Shown piece after piece: positions 24,898-33,964 of a stretch of 64,000 nucleotides of DNA. Position numbers and translations under genes: made by a program. Below the pieces are notes generated by a model. That model worked only from the letters and a program-made list of their open reading frames with translations. It was not told the origin of the DNA and made no database searches. The stretch's first letter is position 1. The number at the start of each line of letters is the position of its first letter. Where the stretch lies: NCBI RefSeq assembly GCF_016907995.1, contig NZ_JAFBDA010000001.1, forward strand, positions 372,001 to 436,000, read 5' to 3'. This DNA is from Clostridium sardiniense. Lineage in GTDB: Bacteria; Bacillota; Clostridia; Clostridiales; Clostridiaceae.

Positions 24898-26463
24898 ATG
24901 AACAAAGCAAAAAGGATTATGCCTTTATTTACTACAGGTGATATAGGTGGATTAACATATACATTAACTAATAACATAGTTAATTATCTTATTGTAATAG
25001 CAACATTATCAGGAGTACTTGGTTGGCCAGATGAAATAGTTTATGGACGTGTTATTCCAGGGATGTCCATAGGTCTTTTAATAAGTGGTTGTTACTATGC
25101 TTATATGGGATATAAGTTAGCTAAGAAAGAAGGAAGAACTGATGTAACAGCATTACCTTCAGGGGTATCTACACCAGCGATGTTTGTAATATTATACGGT
25201 GTTATAATGCCACTTCATTATGCATTAGGTGATGCAGAACTTACATGGTCAGCAGCAGTTGTAGCATGTTTTATTGGAGGACTTGTTGAGTTTATTGGTG
25301 GATTTATTGGACCATGGATGAAAAAGAGAATACCACGTGCAGCTCTACTTGGAACAGTTGCAGGTATTGGATTTATATGGATGGCTACACAAGGTGTATT
25401 TGATGTATTTAGTGATCCTATTGTAGGACTTCCTATTTTACTTGTAGCAATGGTCGGAGTATTTGGTGGATATCTATTTAAGAAGAAGTTTCCACCACTT
25501 GTTATTGCAATTATAGGTGGTATAGTTTATGCACTAGTACTTGGACGTACTGAAATAGATTTTTCAGGAATAGGATTATATATACCAAATCCAGCTACAT
25601 CAATTCAAGCTCTTATAAATGGATTTGCAGTAGTATTACCATACTTAACAATAATAATTCCAATTGAAATTTATAATTTTATAGAAACTATGGATAATGT
25701 TGAAGCAGCTAATGCAGCTGGGGATAACTATAGTATAAGAGAAGCTCAATTTGTGGATGGAATTTGTACAATGATTTCTGCAAGTTTTGGAGGAGTTGTA
25801 CCAAATACAGTTTGGCTTGGACATGCTGGTCTTAAAAAATCTGGTGCAAGAATAGGATTCTCTTGGCTTGGAGGAGTACTTTTAGGAATTGCAGGTTTAT
25901 TTGGTCTATTTACATTCTTCAGTAAACTAGTACCACCAGCAATTGCAGCGATAACATATCTTTGGTGTTCTGTTGTTATGGTATCACAAGCATTTAAAGA
26001 TTGTAAGGTAAAGCATTATGCAGCTATTGCAGTAGCTATGGTACCACCAGTAGCAGATTATTTGTTTACTCAAGTTACAGGAGCAGTAGGAATGGCAGAC
26101 GTTTGGACTGAAACATTACCTTCAGGAGTTGTTGGATATCAAGCAGAAACCGCACAATATTTAATTGATCATGGTGTAATGTGGCGAGGTGTTGCAGAAG
26201 TAAAATCAGGTGCTATAATAATTGGAATTATCTTAGGAACGATAACAGTATTTATTATTGATAGAAGATTAGATAAAGTAGCAATAACAGCATTAGCAGC
26301 GGCAGCACTTGCATTATTTGGATTTATACATAGTGCAGCATTAGGTTTTTATATAACTTCACCTTTTGTAATTGGATATTTAGTTTTTGCAGCAATAGCA
26401 TTTATTCTTCATTTAGGAAGAGGAAAATGCTTTGATGCACAAGAAGATTTTGAGTATGTATAA
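24898..26463 (+). CDS. NCS2-type nucleobase permease
   Basis: A 521-residue integral membrane protein with about 12-14 hydrophobic helices. Family features include the early RTDVTALPSGVSTP and the conserved transport-site segment PIEIYNFIETMDNVEAA. It resembles the nucleobase-cation-symport-2/AzgA-like permeases that carry purines across the membrane with protons. As the last gene of the adenine-deaminase operon, adenine or hypoxanthine is the likely cargo, although the base is not fixed by sequence. GGGGGAG lies before the ATG, and a terminator follows the stop. Confidence 0.85.
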   Translation: MNKAKRIMPLFTTGDIGGLTYTLTNNIVNYLIVIATLSGVLGWPDEIVYGRVIPGMSIGLLISGCYYAYMGYKLAKKEGRTDVTALPSGVSTPAMFVILYGVIMPLHYALGDAELTWSAAVVACFIGGLVEFIGGFIGPWMKKRIPRAALLGTVAGIGFIWMATQGVFDVFSDPIVGLPILLVAMVGVFGGYLFKKKFPPLVIAIIGGIVYALVLGRTEIDFSGIGLYIPNPATSIQALINGFAVVLPYLTIIIPIEIYNFIETMDNVEAANAAGDNYSIREAQFVDGICTMISASFGGVVPNTVWLGHAGLKKSGARIGFSWLGGVLLGIAGLFGLFTFFSKLVPPAIAAITYLWCSVVMVSQAFKDCKVKHYAAIAVAMVPPVADYLFTQVTGAVGMADVWTETLPSGVVGYQAETAQYLIDHGVMWRGVAEVKSGAIIIGIILGTITVFIIDRRLDKVAITALAAAALALFGFIHSAALGFYITSPFVIGYLVFAAIAFILHLGRGKCFDAQEDFEYV

Positions 26464-26473
26464 AATTAATATT

Positions 26474-26510
26474 AATGAGATAGGCTTTAATGCTTATCTC
26501 ATTATTTTTT
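26474..26510 (+). terminator. terminator of the purine operon
   Basis: A 9-bp stem AATGAGATA/TATCTCATT with an inner GC pair, followed by ATTTTTT. Confidence 0.8.
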
Positions 26511-26596
26511 AGGAAATTTATCGTAAAAATAAGATGATTATATGTATTAATGATAGAATAAAATATAAGGAATATCAGTAAAAGGGGGATATTATT

Positions 26597-26941
26597 ATGA
26601 ATGTATGGTCAACAATTTGCTTAGTACTTGCAATAATATTTTTAATAGTCTCAATAGTATTTGCAGTATTAAAAGAAAAAGCAACAATAATAATTAGTGG
26701 ATTCAATTCATTTTCAAAAGAAAAAAGAGAAAGATACGATAAAAAGAAAATGAGTATAGATATGAGAAACTCATTTTTACTTTGGGCAATAATATTATTT
26801 TTAGGGGCAATACTCTCATATTTTATAAGTAACTACTTTGCTATTATAGCAATTATTATTTGGGTAATTCTCTTTATAAAAGATGTTCATATAGATCCAG
26901 AAAAGGCGTTTAGAAAATATAGAAAATCTCCTAGAAATTAA
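26597..26941 (+). CDS. DUF3784 family membrane protein
   Basis: A 114-residue protein with one N-terminal helix (~5-25), a charged cytosolic loop containing ISGFNSFSKEKRERYDKKKM (the DUF3784 signature region) and two C-terminal helices (~60-97). The function is unknown. AAAGGGGG lies before the ATG. It is monocistronic, with a weak hairpin (AGTAG/CTACT plus T7) after the stop at ~26953-26990. Confidence 0.7.
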   Translation: MNVWSTICLVLAIIFLIVSIVFAVLKEKATIIISGFNSFSKEKRERYDKKKMSIDMRNSFLLWAIILFLGAILSYFISNYFAIIAIIIWVILFIKDVHIDPEKAFRKYRKSPRN

Positions 26942-27083
26942 TTTATATATTATTAGAGTAGTGGACTTAAGGTTTGCTACTTTTTTTATTTATAGAAGTA
27001 AAATTAAATGAGGGTGTGTTTATTGTTTATTTATTTTGGTATATAATAATACATAAATAACTTTCTTTTAGGAGGTAAGCTTA

Positions 27084-27248
27084 ATGAAGAATAAAGAAGT
27101 TAATTTATATGATGTTTTTACAAATTATTCATATAGCCAATTAAAAGATCTGTTTAAAAAGGCAAAGACAAAAGAAGAACAAGATTTTTATATGACTTTA
27201 TCTAACTTGGTATTACAAAAAGAACAAGCAAAGATCATAGGTAAATAG
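27084..27248 (+). CDS. 54-residue protein preceding a zeta-like kinase (candidate antitoxin)
   Basis: A 54-codon ORF with a perfect AGGAGG site eight bases upstream of the ATG. The protein is charged and helical, starting MKNKEVNLYDVFTNYSYSQL, and contains two likely helices around LKDLFKKAKTKEEQDFYMTL. There is no membrane segment. Its stop codon is one base before the ATG of the zeta-toxin-like kinase, so the pair is translationally coupled. The layout (small first gene, kinase second) is that of a type II toxin-antitoxin pair, but it does not resemble epsilon or PezA antitoxins that I know. Confidence 0.7.
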   Translation: MKNKEVNLYDVFTNYSYSQLKDLFKKAKTKEEQDFYMTLSNLVLQKEQAKIIGK

Positions 27249-27249
27249 T

Positions 27250-27819
27250 ATGAAGACTTATACAATTTTTGCAGGCGTTAATGGTGCCGGAAAAACATCA
27301 ATATATAAATCTATTTATTACAATGAAAATAAAGATGAAAAAAGAATAAATACTGATGAAATGGTAGCTAGAATTGGATCATGGCGAGATAATAATCTTC
27401 AAATGAAATGCGCTAGGGAAGCAGTTAAATTAATAAAACAATATATTTCCAAGGGAATATCATTTAATCAGGAAACAACATTATCTGGTAAAAGTATTAT
27501 CAGGAATATTAAATTAGCAAAAGAAAATGGATTTTATGTGGCCATGAATTATATAAGTGTAGATAATCCTGAAGTTGCTAAGGAAAGAGTTAGAATTAGA
27601 GTTAGTAATGGAGGGCATGGAATACCCGATAATGATATAGAAAGAAGATATTATGATTCATTAAATAATTTAAAGCAAGTCATTGAAATATGTGATGAGA
27701 TAAATATATATGATAATACAAAAATGTTTAGAGAAGTTATGTATTTTCAAAATGGTGATATTGTATGGACGGATATAAATATACCAGATTGTATAAATAA
27801 AATATTAAAAAATAGTTAG
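27250..27819 (+). CDS. zeta-toxin-like P-loop kinase
   Basis: A 189-residue AAA_33/zeta-type kinase. Walker A is GVNGAGKTS (9-17). Then come the NTDEM segment, the QETTLSG motif typical of zeta-like proteins and an Arg-rich lid (RVRIRVSNGGHG). Zeta toxins phosphorylate UDP-N-acetylglucosamine and block cell-wall synthesis. Shorter relatives like this one are often uncharacterised. It is coupled to the upstream 54-residue gene with 1 bp between stop and start, and a terminator overlaps its 3' end. A toxin role is inferred from family and layout. Confidence 0.7.
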   Translation: MKTYTIFAGVNGAGKTSIYKSIYYNENKDEKRINTDEMVARIGSWRDNNLQMKCAREAVKLIKQYISKGISFNQETTLSGKSIIRNIKLAKENGFYVAMNYISVDNPEVAKERVRIRVSNGGHGIPDNDIERRYYDSLNNLKQVIEICDEINIYDNTKMFREVMYFQNGDIVWTDINIPDCINKILKNS

Positions 27820-27847
27820 TAATACATATTATTACTAACTATTTTTA
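27811..27847 (+). terminator. terminator of the 54-aa/kinase operon
   Basis: A 14-bp perfect stem AATAGTTAGTAATA/TATTACTAACTATT that overlaps the stop codon, followed by TTTTATTT. Confidence 0.8.
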
Positions 27848-27850
27848 TTT

Positions 27851-27890
27851 ATAAGGTTATGTTTTAAAGTGAAAACATAACCTTATTCTT
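27851..27890 (-). terminator. terminator of the minus-strand membrane protein gene
   Basis: A 15-bp stem ATAAGGTTATGTTTT/AAAACATAACCTTAT located directly after the minus-strand stop codon. On the minus strand it is followed by AAATAAAAAT, so the U-run is weak, but the stem is perfect. Confidence 0.6.
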
Positions 27891-28554
27891 ATTTAATAGC
27901 CTTTCTAAATTCCTTATATCCAATTAAAATTACCCAAACATATGCTAAAGTTTTAGGTATCATAAGCATTCCAACAAGCATACTTTCAGATGCCCAAAGC
28001 ACAACTGGAATATAGAATGCAAATGATAAAAATACAGCTATACCAAGATGTTTATAATCTTTATCATTATGTTTAACTCCAGAGCTATATAAAAGATAAA
28101 TCATAATAATTCCCATAATTGCAAATGGGATATTTCTGTATATGCCCCAGCTAACTGGTGGATTATTTACAAACCATTCATTTTGAGGGAATAGGCAAAG
28201 TACAATTCTAATTCCAGCTAATACATACATTGTTATGTCCAATGTTCTTGTATTTTTAACATCAAATCTAATCTTCCAAATTTTATATAGTATAAGATAG
28301 AAAACCGTCATAGTTATTGATGTAACTAGCTTACCAAACCCTAGTGAAGCTGCATGACTCTCTAATCCAGTAGTTAATAAAGCATATATTCTAGGAATTA
28401 GATGGAATGCATCACCACATCCTAATACTACTGACATTGTTCCAAAAAGTTTAAAATACTTATTATCTTTTGATTTGATTATCATTATTATTCCTAAAAT
28501 AATAACTGTAGTTAAATAAACTACGTGAAAAATTGGTTCCATAATTGCTTGCAT
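27889..28554 (-). CDS. seven-helix membrane protein of unknown function
   Basis: A 221-residue protein with about seven hydrophobic helices spread over its full length and short loops. There is a conserved-looking GDAFHLIPRIYAL segment after helix 2 (Asp and His inside a membrane-proximal region). It is monocistronic, starting at the ATG at 28554 with AGGAGA upstream. Similar unnamed proteins occur in clostridia. I do not recognise a characterised family. Confidence 0.65.
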   Translation of the reverse strand: MQAIMEPIFHVVYLTTVIILGIIMIIKSKDNKYFKLFGTMSVVLGCGDAFHLIPRIYALLTTGLESHAASLGFGKLVTSITMTVFYLILYKIWKIRFDVKNTRTLDITMYVLAGIRIVLCLFPQNEWFVNNPPVSWGIYRNIPFAIMGIIMIYLLYSSGVKHNDKDYKHLGIAVFLSFAFYIPVVLWASESMLVGMLMIPKTLAYVWVILIGYKEFRKAIK

Positions 28555-28743
28555 AAATAATCTCCTTATTAAATTATTTGTGATTAAGCTATTTTTTAGT
28601 AATGTTTATTTTTTAGATAGCGCTGTAAGAACATTTTAATAAGTAATTAGTTCTGAAGGGTTGTCTAAAAAATTAACAATGACTTAAAACAGTATTAATT
28701 CTGATATTAGTTTATTATGTTTATATTTAACTGGGATAAATTT

Positions 28744-28765
28744 CATCTTAAATCCATCTTAAATA
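28744..28765 (+). promoter_or_regulatory. 11-bp direct repeat, probable response-regulator operator
   Basis: CATCTTAAATC is followed immediately by CATCTTAAATA, two copies in phase with one DNA turn. OmpR/PhoB-type regulators bind such 11-bp direct repeats. It lies ~80 bp upstream of the response-regulator gene, so autoregulation is likely. The rest of 28555-28843 holds no gene. Confidence 0.6.
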
Positions 28766-28843
28766 AATTCATGTTGTTAGAAATATAGTATATATTAAGT
28801 ATTTCTATGATATAATCTAAAAAAATAAGGGGAATGGGGATAT

Positions 28844-29566
28844 ATGAATAGTATTTTTGATAAGTATAAGGTTTTAATAATTGATGATGAACAAGATATT
28901 ATAGATATTTTAGATACTGTATTAAAAAGGGAAGGTTTTAGTAATATCTTTATAGCTAATAATGGAACAGATGGAATAGAATTATTCAAAAAGGTTAATC
29001 CAGATATAGTACTTTTGGACATTATGCTACCTGATATAAGTGGGTATGATGTTTTTAATGAACTAAGAAAATATAGTCAAGCACCAATATTATTTATATC
29101 AGCAAAAGCAGAAGAGGTAGATAGACTATTAGGTTTTGCAATTGGTGCTGATGATTACATTACTAAACCTTTTAGTGCTAAAGAAGTAGCATATAGATTA
29201 AAGGCAAGGCTCAAAGCTTTTGATAATGTATCTATAAATAAAAATATAAAGGTTAATAGAATTATTAAGTTTGGGGATATTGAAATAAACGAAGAAACAA
29301 GTGAAGTATATAAAGGAGGGAAACTTCTAGAGTTTACTGCAAAGGAATTAAAGTTATTAATGTATTTAATTAATAATCCTAATAGAATAATAAGTAAAGA
29401 GATGATTTGTAATGAAGTTTGGGGAGAAAATTTCTTTGGGTATGACAACACAATTACAGTTCACATAAGAAAAATTAGAATGAAAATCGAAGATAATCCA
29501 TCAAAGCCTAAGTATATAACTACAGTAATTGGATTAGGCTATAAGTTTATAATGAATGGGGAGTAA
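28844..29566 (+). CDS. OmpR/PhoB-family response regulator
   Basis: A 240-residue response regulator. The receiver domain (~8-122) has the acidic pair DDE, phospho-acceptor Asp59 (VLLDIMLPD) and Lys in ITKPFS. The winged-helix DNA-binding domain (~145-238) is of OmpR type, ending GLGYKF. The ATG at 28844 follows AAGGGGAATGGGG. It is followed 3 bp later by its histidine kinase. A 28-kb locus without a linked transporter leaves the stimulus unknown. Confidence 0.95.
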   Translation: MNSIFDKYKVLIIDDEQDIIDILDTVLKREGFSNIFIANNGTDGIELFKKVNPDIVLLDIMLPDISGYDVFNELRKYSQAPILFISAKAEEVDRLLGFAIGADDYITKPFSAKEVAYRLKARLKAFDNVSINKNIKVNRIIKFGDIEINEETSEVYKGGKLLEFTAKELKLLMYLINNPNRIISKEMICNEVWGENFFGYDNTITVHIRKIRMKIEDNPSKPKYITTVIGLGYKFIMNGE

Positions 29567-29569
29567 TGT

Positions 29570-30949
29570 ATGAAGGGGAAACTTTTGGCTCATTACGCCG
29601 TATCATTTATATTAGGATGTTCAATTATTATAATTATAAATATTGCTTTCATGAGAAGTAACATTTATAAAGAAGGAGCATTATACAATTATCATCCAGA
29701 AGAGATAATATCAGAATTTAAGGATTATTTATATTTATCAAAGGATAATAAAGTATTAGTTAATAATGATGGAATAAAATTTCTAGAAGAAAATAATGCT
29801 GGACTTCAAATATTAGATGAAAATAATAATGAGGTTTATAATTACAAGAAGCCTGATATAGCTCCATCTAACTATTCTAATGTATCACTTATAAATATGT
29901 ATAATAATGATGATGAAACTTTGTTTTTAGATGAAAAAACTTTAGGAGATACTGTTTATACATATTTATTATTTTTAGATCCTAATGAAGTGAAAAGAGT
30001 AAATTATGTTTATGACTCTAAATTAATTGAGAAGGCACATAAATTTCCTACATTAATTGTTATGAATGTAGTTTTAGTATTAATAATAAGCTTTTTATAT
30101 ACCTTAAGGGTGACTAGACCTATAAGTAGAATTGTCGATAAAATATTAGATTTATCTAATGGTATTTATTCAAAGCGAAAAGTAAAGCTTGGAATTTATT
30201 ATGAGGTAGAAAATTGTTTAAATCAATTAGAAGAAAGACTTCAAAGTAATGAGAAGGAAAGAGAAAAGTTAGAAAATATGAGGGAAGAGTGGATTTCAAA
30301 CATTTCTCATGATATAAAAACTCCTCTTACTTCAATTATTGGGAATGCAGAAATAATGGAAGACACTGAATATGAAATAGATGATGAAACAATAAAAAAA
30401 TGCTGCAACACTATAATAAGTAAAAGTGAATATATAAAAACTTTAGTTGAAGATTTAAATTTATCAACACGATTAAAAAATAATGCTTTAGTTTTAAATA
30501 AGGAAAAAATAAATATAGTATCCTTAATAAGACATGTTGTAATTTATATTATAAATGATGAAAAATATAGCCATAGCAATATAAGTTTTAATTATTCAGA
30601 TGAGGAGATATTACTAGAACTAGATGAGCATTTAATAAAAAGAGTATTTGTAAATCTTATAATAAATTCATTTGTTCATAACAGCAATGATGTAAAGATA
30701 AATATAAATATACAAAAGCTTGATGATAATAATGTAGATATTTTAGTAGAGGATAATGGCAAAGGAGTATCTGAAGAAGAGTTAAATAATATATTTAAAA
30801 GATATTATAGAGGAACAAATACAAGTAGGAATATAGAAGGGTCAGGATTAGGAATGGCTATAGCTTATGACATTGTTAAAGCTCATGGTGGAAACATTTA
30901 TGCTACAAGTAAACTAGGACAAGGACTGACAATAGATATAAAATTTTAG
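29570..30949 (+). CDS. sensor histidine kinase (VanS/PhoR-like architecture)
   Basis: A 459-residue membrane histidine kinase. Helix 1 (~9-28) and helix 2 (~160-182) flank a ~130-residue extracellular sensor domain. A HAMP-like linker follows, then the HisKA domain with phospho-His247 (ISHDIKTPLTS), and an ATPase domain with N (IINSFVHN), G1 (DNGKGV) and G2 (GSGLGMAIA) boxes. It starts 3 bp after the response regulator. The pair ends at a terminator, so it forms a two-gene operon with no obvious target beside it. Confidence 0.92.
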   Translation: MKGKLLAHYAVSFILGCSIIIIINIAFMRSNIYKEGALYNYHPEEIISEFKDYLYLSKDNKVLVNNDGIKFLEENNAGLQILDENNNEVYNYKKPDIAPSNYSNVSLINMYNNDDETLFLDEKTLGDTVYTYLLFLDPNEVKRVNYVYDSKLIEKAHKFPTLIVMNVVLVLIISFLYTLRVTRPISRIVDKILDLSNGIYSKRKVKLGIYYEVENCLNQLEERLQSNEKEREKLENMREEWISNISHDIKTPLTSIIGNAEIMEDTEYEIDDETIKKCCNTIISKSEYIKTLVEDLNLSTRLKNNALVLNKEKINIVSLIRHVVIYIINDEKYSHSNISFNYSDEEILLELDEHLIKRVFVNLIINSFVHNSNDVKININIQKLDDNNVDILVEDNGKGVSEEELNNIFKRYYRGTNTSRNIEGSGLGMAIAYDIVKAHGGNIYATSKLGQGLTIDIKF

Positions 30950-30957
30950 ATAAAGAG

Positions 30958-30998
30958 AATTGTAACTTAAATTTAAGGTTGCAATTTTTTTTTTTTTA
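30958..30998 (+). terminator. terminator of the first two-component operon
   Basis: A 9-bp stem AATTGTAAC/GTTGCAATT (one G-T) followed by an unusually long run of about 13 T. Confidence 0.85.
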
Positions 30999-31009
30999 AG
31001 CATCTTTTT

Positions 31010-31228
31010 GTTTAATAAAGTTATTAATTATATATATAGTTATGCTTGGAATTTATATGATGCTGATTACCCAAAAGTGTTTAATTGATAAAACCTTTTT
31101 AATGAATTAGATATTGCTCTTAAAGTAGCTAATATTTATTAGAAAAAATTTATATAACAAAATAAAACATCTATTAAGCAAATGAAAAAATCTACTTATA
31201 TTTTATAAAATATAAGTAGATTTTTTTA
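31010..31228 (+). other. short gap with a second strong terminator, no gene
   Basis: About 170 bp without a recognisable gene end in a long near-palindromic hairpin (31188-31223, arms AAATCTACTTATATTTTA) and a T-run. It may be leftover from a lost gene or may end a small RNA. Confidence 0.4.
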
Positions 31229-31384
31229 TTGATTTCTATATTAAAACCAATTATTTTTACTAAAATTAATTTAAGTCTTTATTAGTTTAAGATAAATTTT
31301 TAATATTTTAAAAGTAAATATTTATATATTACTCTATAAATTGTAAAATAGGTATGAGAATAAATTAATGATGAGGAAATAAAA

Positions 31385-32053
31385 ATGTTTAATATAATGA
31401 TAGTTGATGATAATGAACAGTTACAAAATGAAATAGGCAATGTATTAATTAGTAATGGATATTCAGTTATTAAGCCAAAGGATTTTTCAAACATACCTAA
31501 TTTAGTAAAGGACAGTAATGTTAATCTTATTTTATTAGATATTAATTTACCGCAAAGTGATGGATTTAAAATTTGTACTGAAGTGCGTAGTTTTTCAAAA
31601 GTTCCAATTATATTTATAACAAGTAGAGATACAAATATAGATGAGCTTATGGGTATAACATTAGGAGGAGATGACTTTATAACTAAGCCTTATAACATTC
31701 AAATTCTTTTAGCAAGAATAGCTTCTCTTTTAAAAAGAGCATATCCTAATGAAAAATCTATGGATGTTATTGAACATAATGGTATAAAGGTTAATGTTTT
31801 ATCTAGCACTATAGAGTGTAATGGAAAGGCAATTGAGCTTACTAAAAATGAACTTAAAATATTACATTATCTTTTAAATAATAGGGGAAAGATAGTATCT
31901 AGAGTAGATATTATGGAGTATTTATGGGATAGTGCTATGTTTGTAAATGATAATACCCTTACTGTCAATATTACAAGGATAAGAAATAAGATTGAGGAAA
32001 TAGGGATAAAAGATTTTATAAAGACTAAAAGGGGTCAGGGGTATATAGTATGA
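31385..32053 (+). CDS. response regulator of a Bce-type module (BceR-like)
   Basis: A 222-residue OmpR-family regulator. The receiver has VDDNE, Asp52 (LLDINLPQ) and Lys in ITKPYN, followed by a winged-helix domain ending GYIV. Its stop codon overlaps the start of the kinase gene by 4 bp, and a Bce-type ABC transporter follows. In such modules the regulator switches on the transporter when peptide antibiotics are sensed. 11-bp repeats upstream of the ABC gene are its probable binding site. Confidence 0.93.
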   Translation: MFNIMIVDDNEQLQNEIGNVLISNGYSVIKPKDFSNIPNLVKDSNVNLILLDINLPQSDGFKICTEVRSFSKVPIIFITSRDTNIDELMGITLGGDDFITKPYNIQILLARIASLLKRAYPNEKSMDVIEHNGIKVNVLSSTIECNGKAIELTKNELKILHYLLNNRGKIVSRVDIMEYLWDSAMFVNDNTLTVNITRIRNKIEEIGIKDFIKTKRGQGYIV

Positions 32054-33081
32054 GTTTAGGTGATTATATAAAGAGTAGAATAAATGTAATATTACTTAAT
32101 TTTATAGCCTTAATAACGTTAATTGTATTTTTATTTAGTGTAGGTAATACCTTTGATACTATAAAGGTGGTAGCTTTAGTATGGATTACAATATTAACAA
32201 TTTACTTATTTTTTGAATATAGAAAGAGAAAGGTATATTTTGATGATATCTTAAAATATACAGAAAATTTAGATAAGAAATATTTAATAAGCGAAGTTAT
32301 TGATATACCACCATATATTGAGGCTGTACCATATTATACTTTATTAAAAAAAGCTAGTAAATCTATGCGTGAAGAGATTAATGATATTAAGAACCAGCGT
32401 AAAGATTATAAAGAGTATATTGAAAAGTGGATTCATGAAGTAAAAACCCCTATATCATCAATAAAGCTTATAGAGGAAAATAATAAGACAATGACTTCAA
32501 GAATTATATTACAAGAGCTAGAAAGTCTGGATAGATATGTTGAACAAGCACTTTTTTATGCTAGAAGTGAAGAGGTAGAGAAAGATTATCTTATAAAAGA
32601 GATATCTTTAGAAGAATGTGTAAATAAGGCTATTATAAAAAATAAACAGATATTTATCTTAAATAGAATAGATATTGAAATAGATAGTTTAGATAGAAAT
32701 GTTTATTGTGATAGTAAGTGGTTTGAGTTTATAATAAATCAAATAATAGTTAATGCTGTGAAGTATAGAAAGGAAAAAAGCCCAAAGATTAAAATATGTA
32801 CTGTAAATATTAAAAATGGAATCCAACTTATAATTGAAGACAATGGGTCTGGAATACCTAGCAATGAAATAAGTCGCGTCTTTGAAAAAGGATTTACAGG
32901 AAATAAAGGTAGAATAAATAATAATAAATCTACAGGAATAGGCTTATATCTATGTGAAAAGTTATGCAGCAAGTTAGGAATATTAATATCAATAGAATCA
33001 GAAGAAAATTTATATACGAGAGTAAAAATTACATTTCCTAAAGGGAGCTTTGTAAATGTAGCCTCTAAAGTTAATTCATAA
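32050..33081 (+). CDS. intramembrane-sensing histidine kinase (BceS-like)
   Basis: A 343-residue kinase with two N-terminal helices (~15-35 and ~38-57) and almost no extracellular loop, as in BceS-type kinases that sense through their ABC transporter. Phospho-His129 lies in KWIHEVKTPISS, the hallmark of this group. ATPase boxes NQIIVNAVKY, DNGSGI and STGIGLYL are present. It overlaps the response-regulator gene by 4 bp. A ~115-bp gap with the operator repeats separates it from the ABC genes. Confidence 0.93.
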   Translation: MSLGDYIKSRINVILLNFIALITLIVFLFSVGNTFDTIKVVALVWITILTIYLFFEYRKRKVYFDDILKYTENLDKKYLISEVIDIPPYIEAVPYYTLLKKASKSMREEINDIKNQRKDYKEYIEKWIHEVKTPISSIKLIEENNKTMTSRIILQELESLDRYVEQALFYARSEEVEKDYLIKEISLEECVNKAIIKNKQIFILNRIDIEIDSLDRNVYCDSKWFEFIINQIIVNAVKYRKEKSPKIKICTVNIKNGIQLIIEDNGSGIPSNEISRVFEKGFTGNKGRINNNKSTGIGLYLCEKLCSKLGILISIESEENLYTRVKITFPKGSFVNVASKVNS

Positions 33082-33114
33082 AATAGATTAGCTTTAGGGG
33101 TTATAAAAATTAAG

Positions 33115-33147
33115 TGACAACATTGTAACATTAAAGTAACATTAAAT
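33115..33147 (+). promoter_or_regulatory. direct-repeat operator upstream of the Bce-type transporter
   Basis: TAACATTAAAG (33126-33136) is followed directly by TAACATTAAAT (33137-33147), with a weaker third unit just upstream (33115-33125). The 11-bp spacing fits an OmpR-type regulator. A TAGATA -10-like box lies about 10 bp downstream. The probable ligand is the response regulator at 31385. Confidence 0.65.
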
Positions 33148-33196
33148 CGAATTAGATAAGGGGTAAATAATGTACAATTTTATTGAGGTGGTATAA

Positions 33197-33964
33197 ATGG
33201 AAAGGGTATTAAAAATAAAAAATATAGAAAAATATTATGGAAGTAAAGGGAATATAATAAAGGCTATTGATGATATAAGCTTTGATGTTTTTAAAGGAGA
33301 ATTTGTTGGAGTAATGGGGCCCTCAGGATCAGGAAAGACTACTCTTTTAAATACTATAGCAACAATTGATGAAGTTAGTTCAGGAAATATTTATATAGGA
33401 GATATGGACTTAACTGAAATAAATCAAAAAGATATAGCTAAGTTTAGAAGAGAAAATTTAGGTTTTATATTTCAAGATTTTAATCTTTTAGATACATTAA
33501 CTATTCATGAAAATATTGCATTAGCATTGACTATTAATAAGACTAAGAAAAGTGAAATTGATAGAAAAGTGAAAAAGATAGCAAGAGAGCTTGGGATTGA
33601 AGATTTGCTTTTAAAATATCCTTATGAGGTATCAGGAGGGCAAAAGCAAAGAACTGCTTGTGCAAGGGCACTTATTACAAATCCAAAACTTATTCTTGCG
33701 GATGAACCAACAGGAGCTTTAGATTCAAGATCAGCACAGATGTTAATTGAGATGATTTCAGATTTAAATAAGAAGCTAGAGGCAACTATACTTATGGTAA
33801 CTCATGATTCTTTTACTGCAAGTTATTGTGAAAGAATTTTATTTATTAAGGATGGAAAGATATTTACTGAATTAGTAAAGGGCAATAATAGTCGAAGACA
33901 ATTCTTTAATCAAATATTAGATGTAGTTGCATTGTTAGGTGGTGACGTAAGGGATGTACGCTAA
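33197..33964 (+). CDS. Bce-type ABC transporter ATPase (BceA-like)
   Basis: A 255-residue ABC ATPase with Walker A GPSGSGKTT, Q-loop FQDFN, signature VSGGQKQR, Walker B LILADEPTG and the switch His in VTHDS. It powers a FtsX-like permease that frees lipid targets from cell-wall peptide antibiotics such as bacitracin. GAGGTGG precedes the ATG. The gene overlaps the permease by 11 bp. It has its own regulated promoter, separate from the two-component genes. Confidence 0.94.
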   Translation: MERVLKIKNIEKYYGSKGNIIKAIDDISFDVFKGEFVGVMGPSGSGKTTLLNTIATIDEVSSGNIYIGDMDLTEINQKDIAKFRRENLGFIFQDFNLLDTLTIHENIALALTINKTKKSEIDRKVKKIARELGIEDLLLKYPYEVSGGQKQRTACARALITNPKLILADEPTGALDSRSAQMLIEMISDLNKKLEATILMVTHDSFTASYCERILFIKDGKIFTELVKGNNSRRQFFNQILDVVALLGGDVRDVR

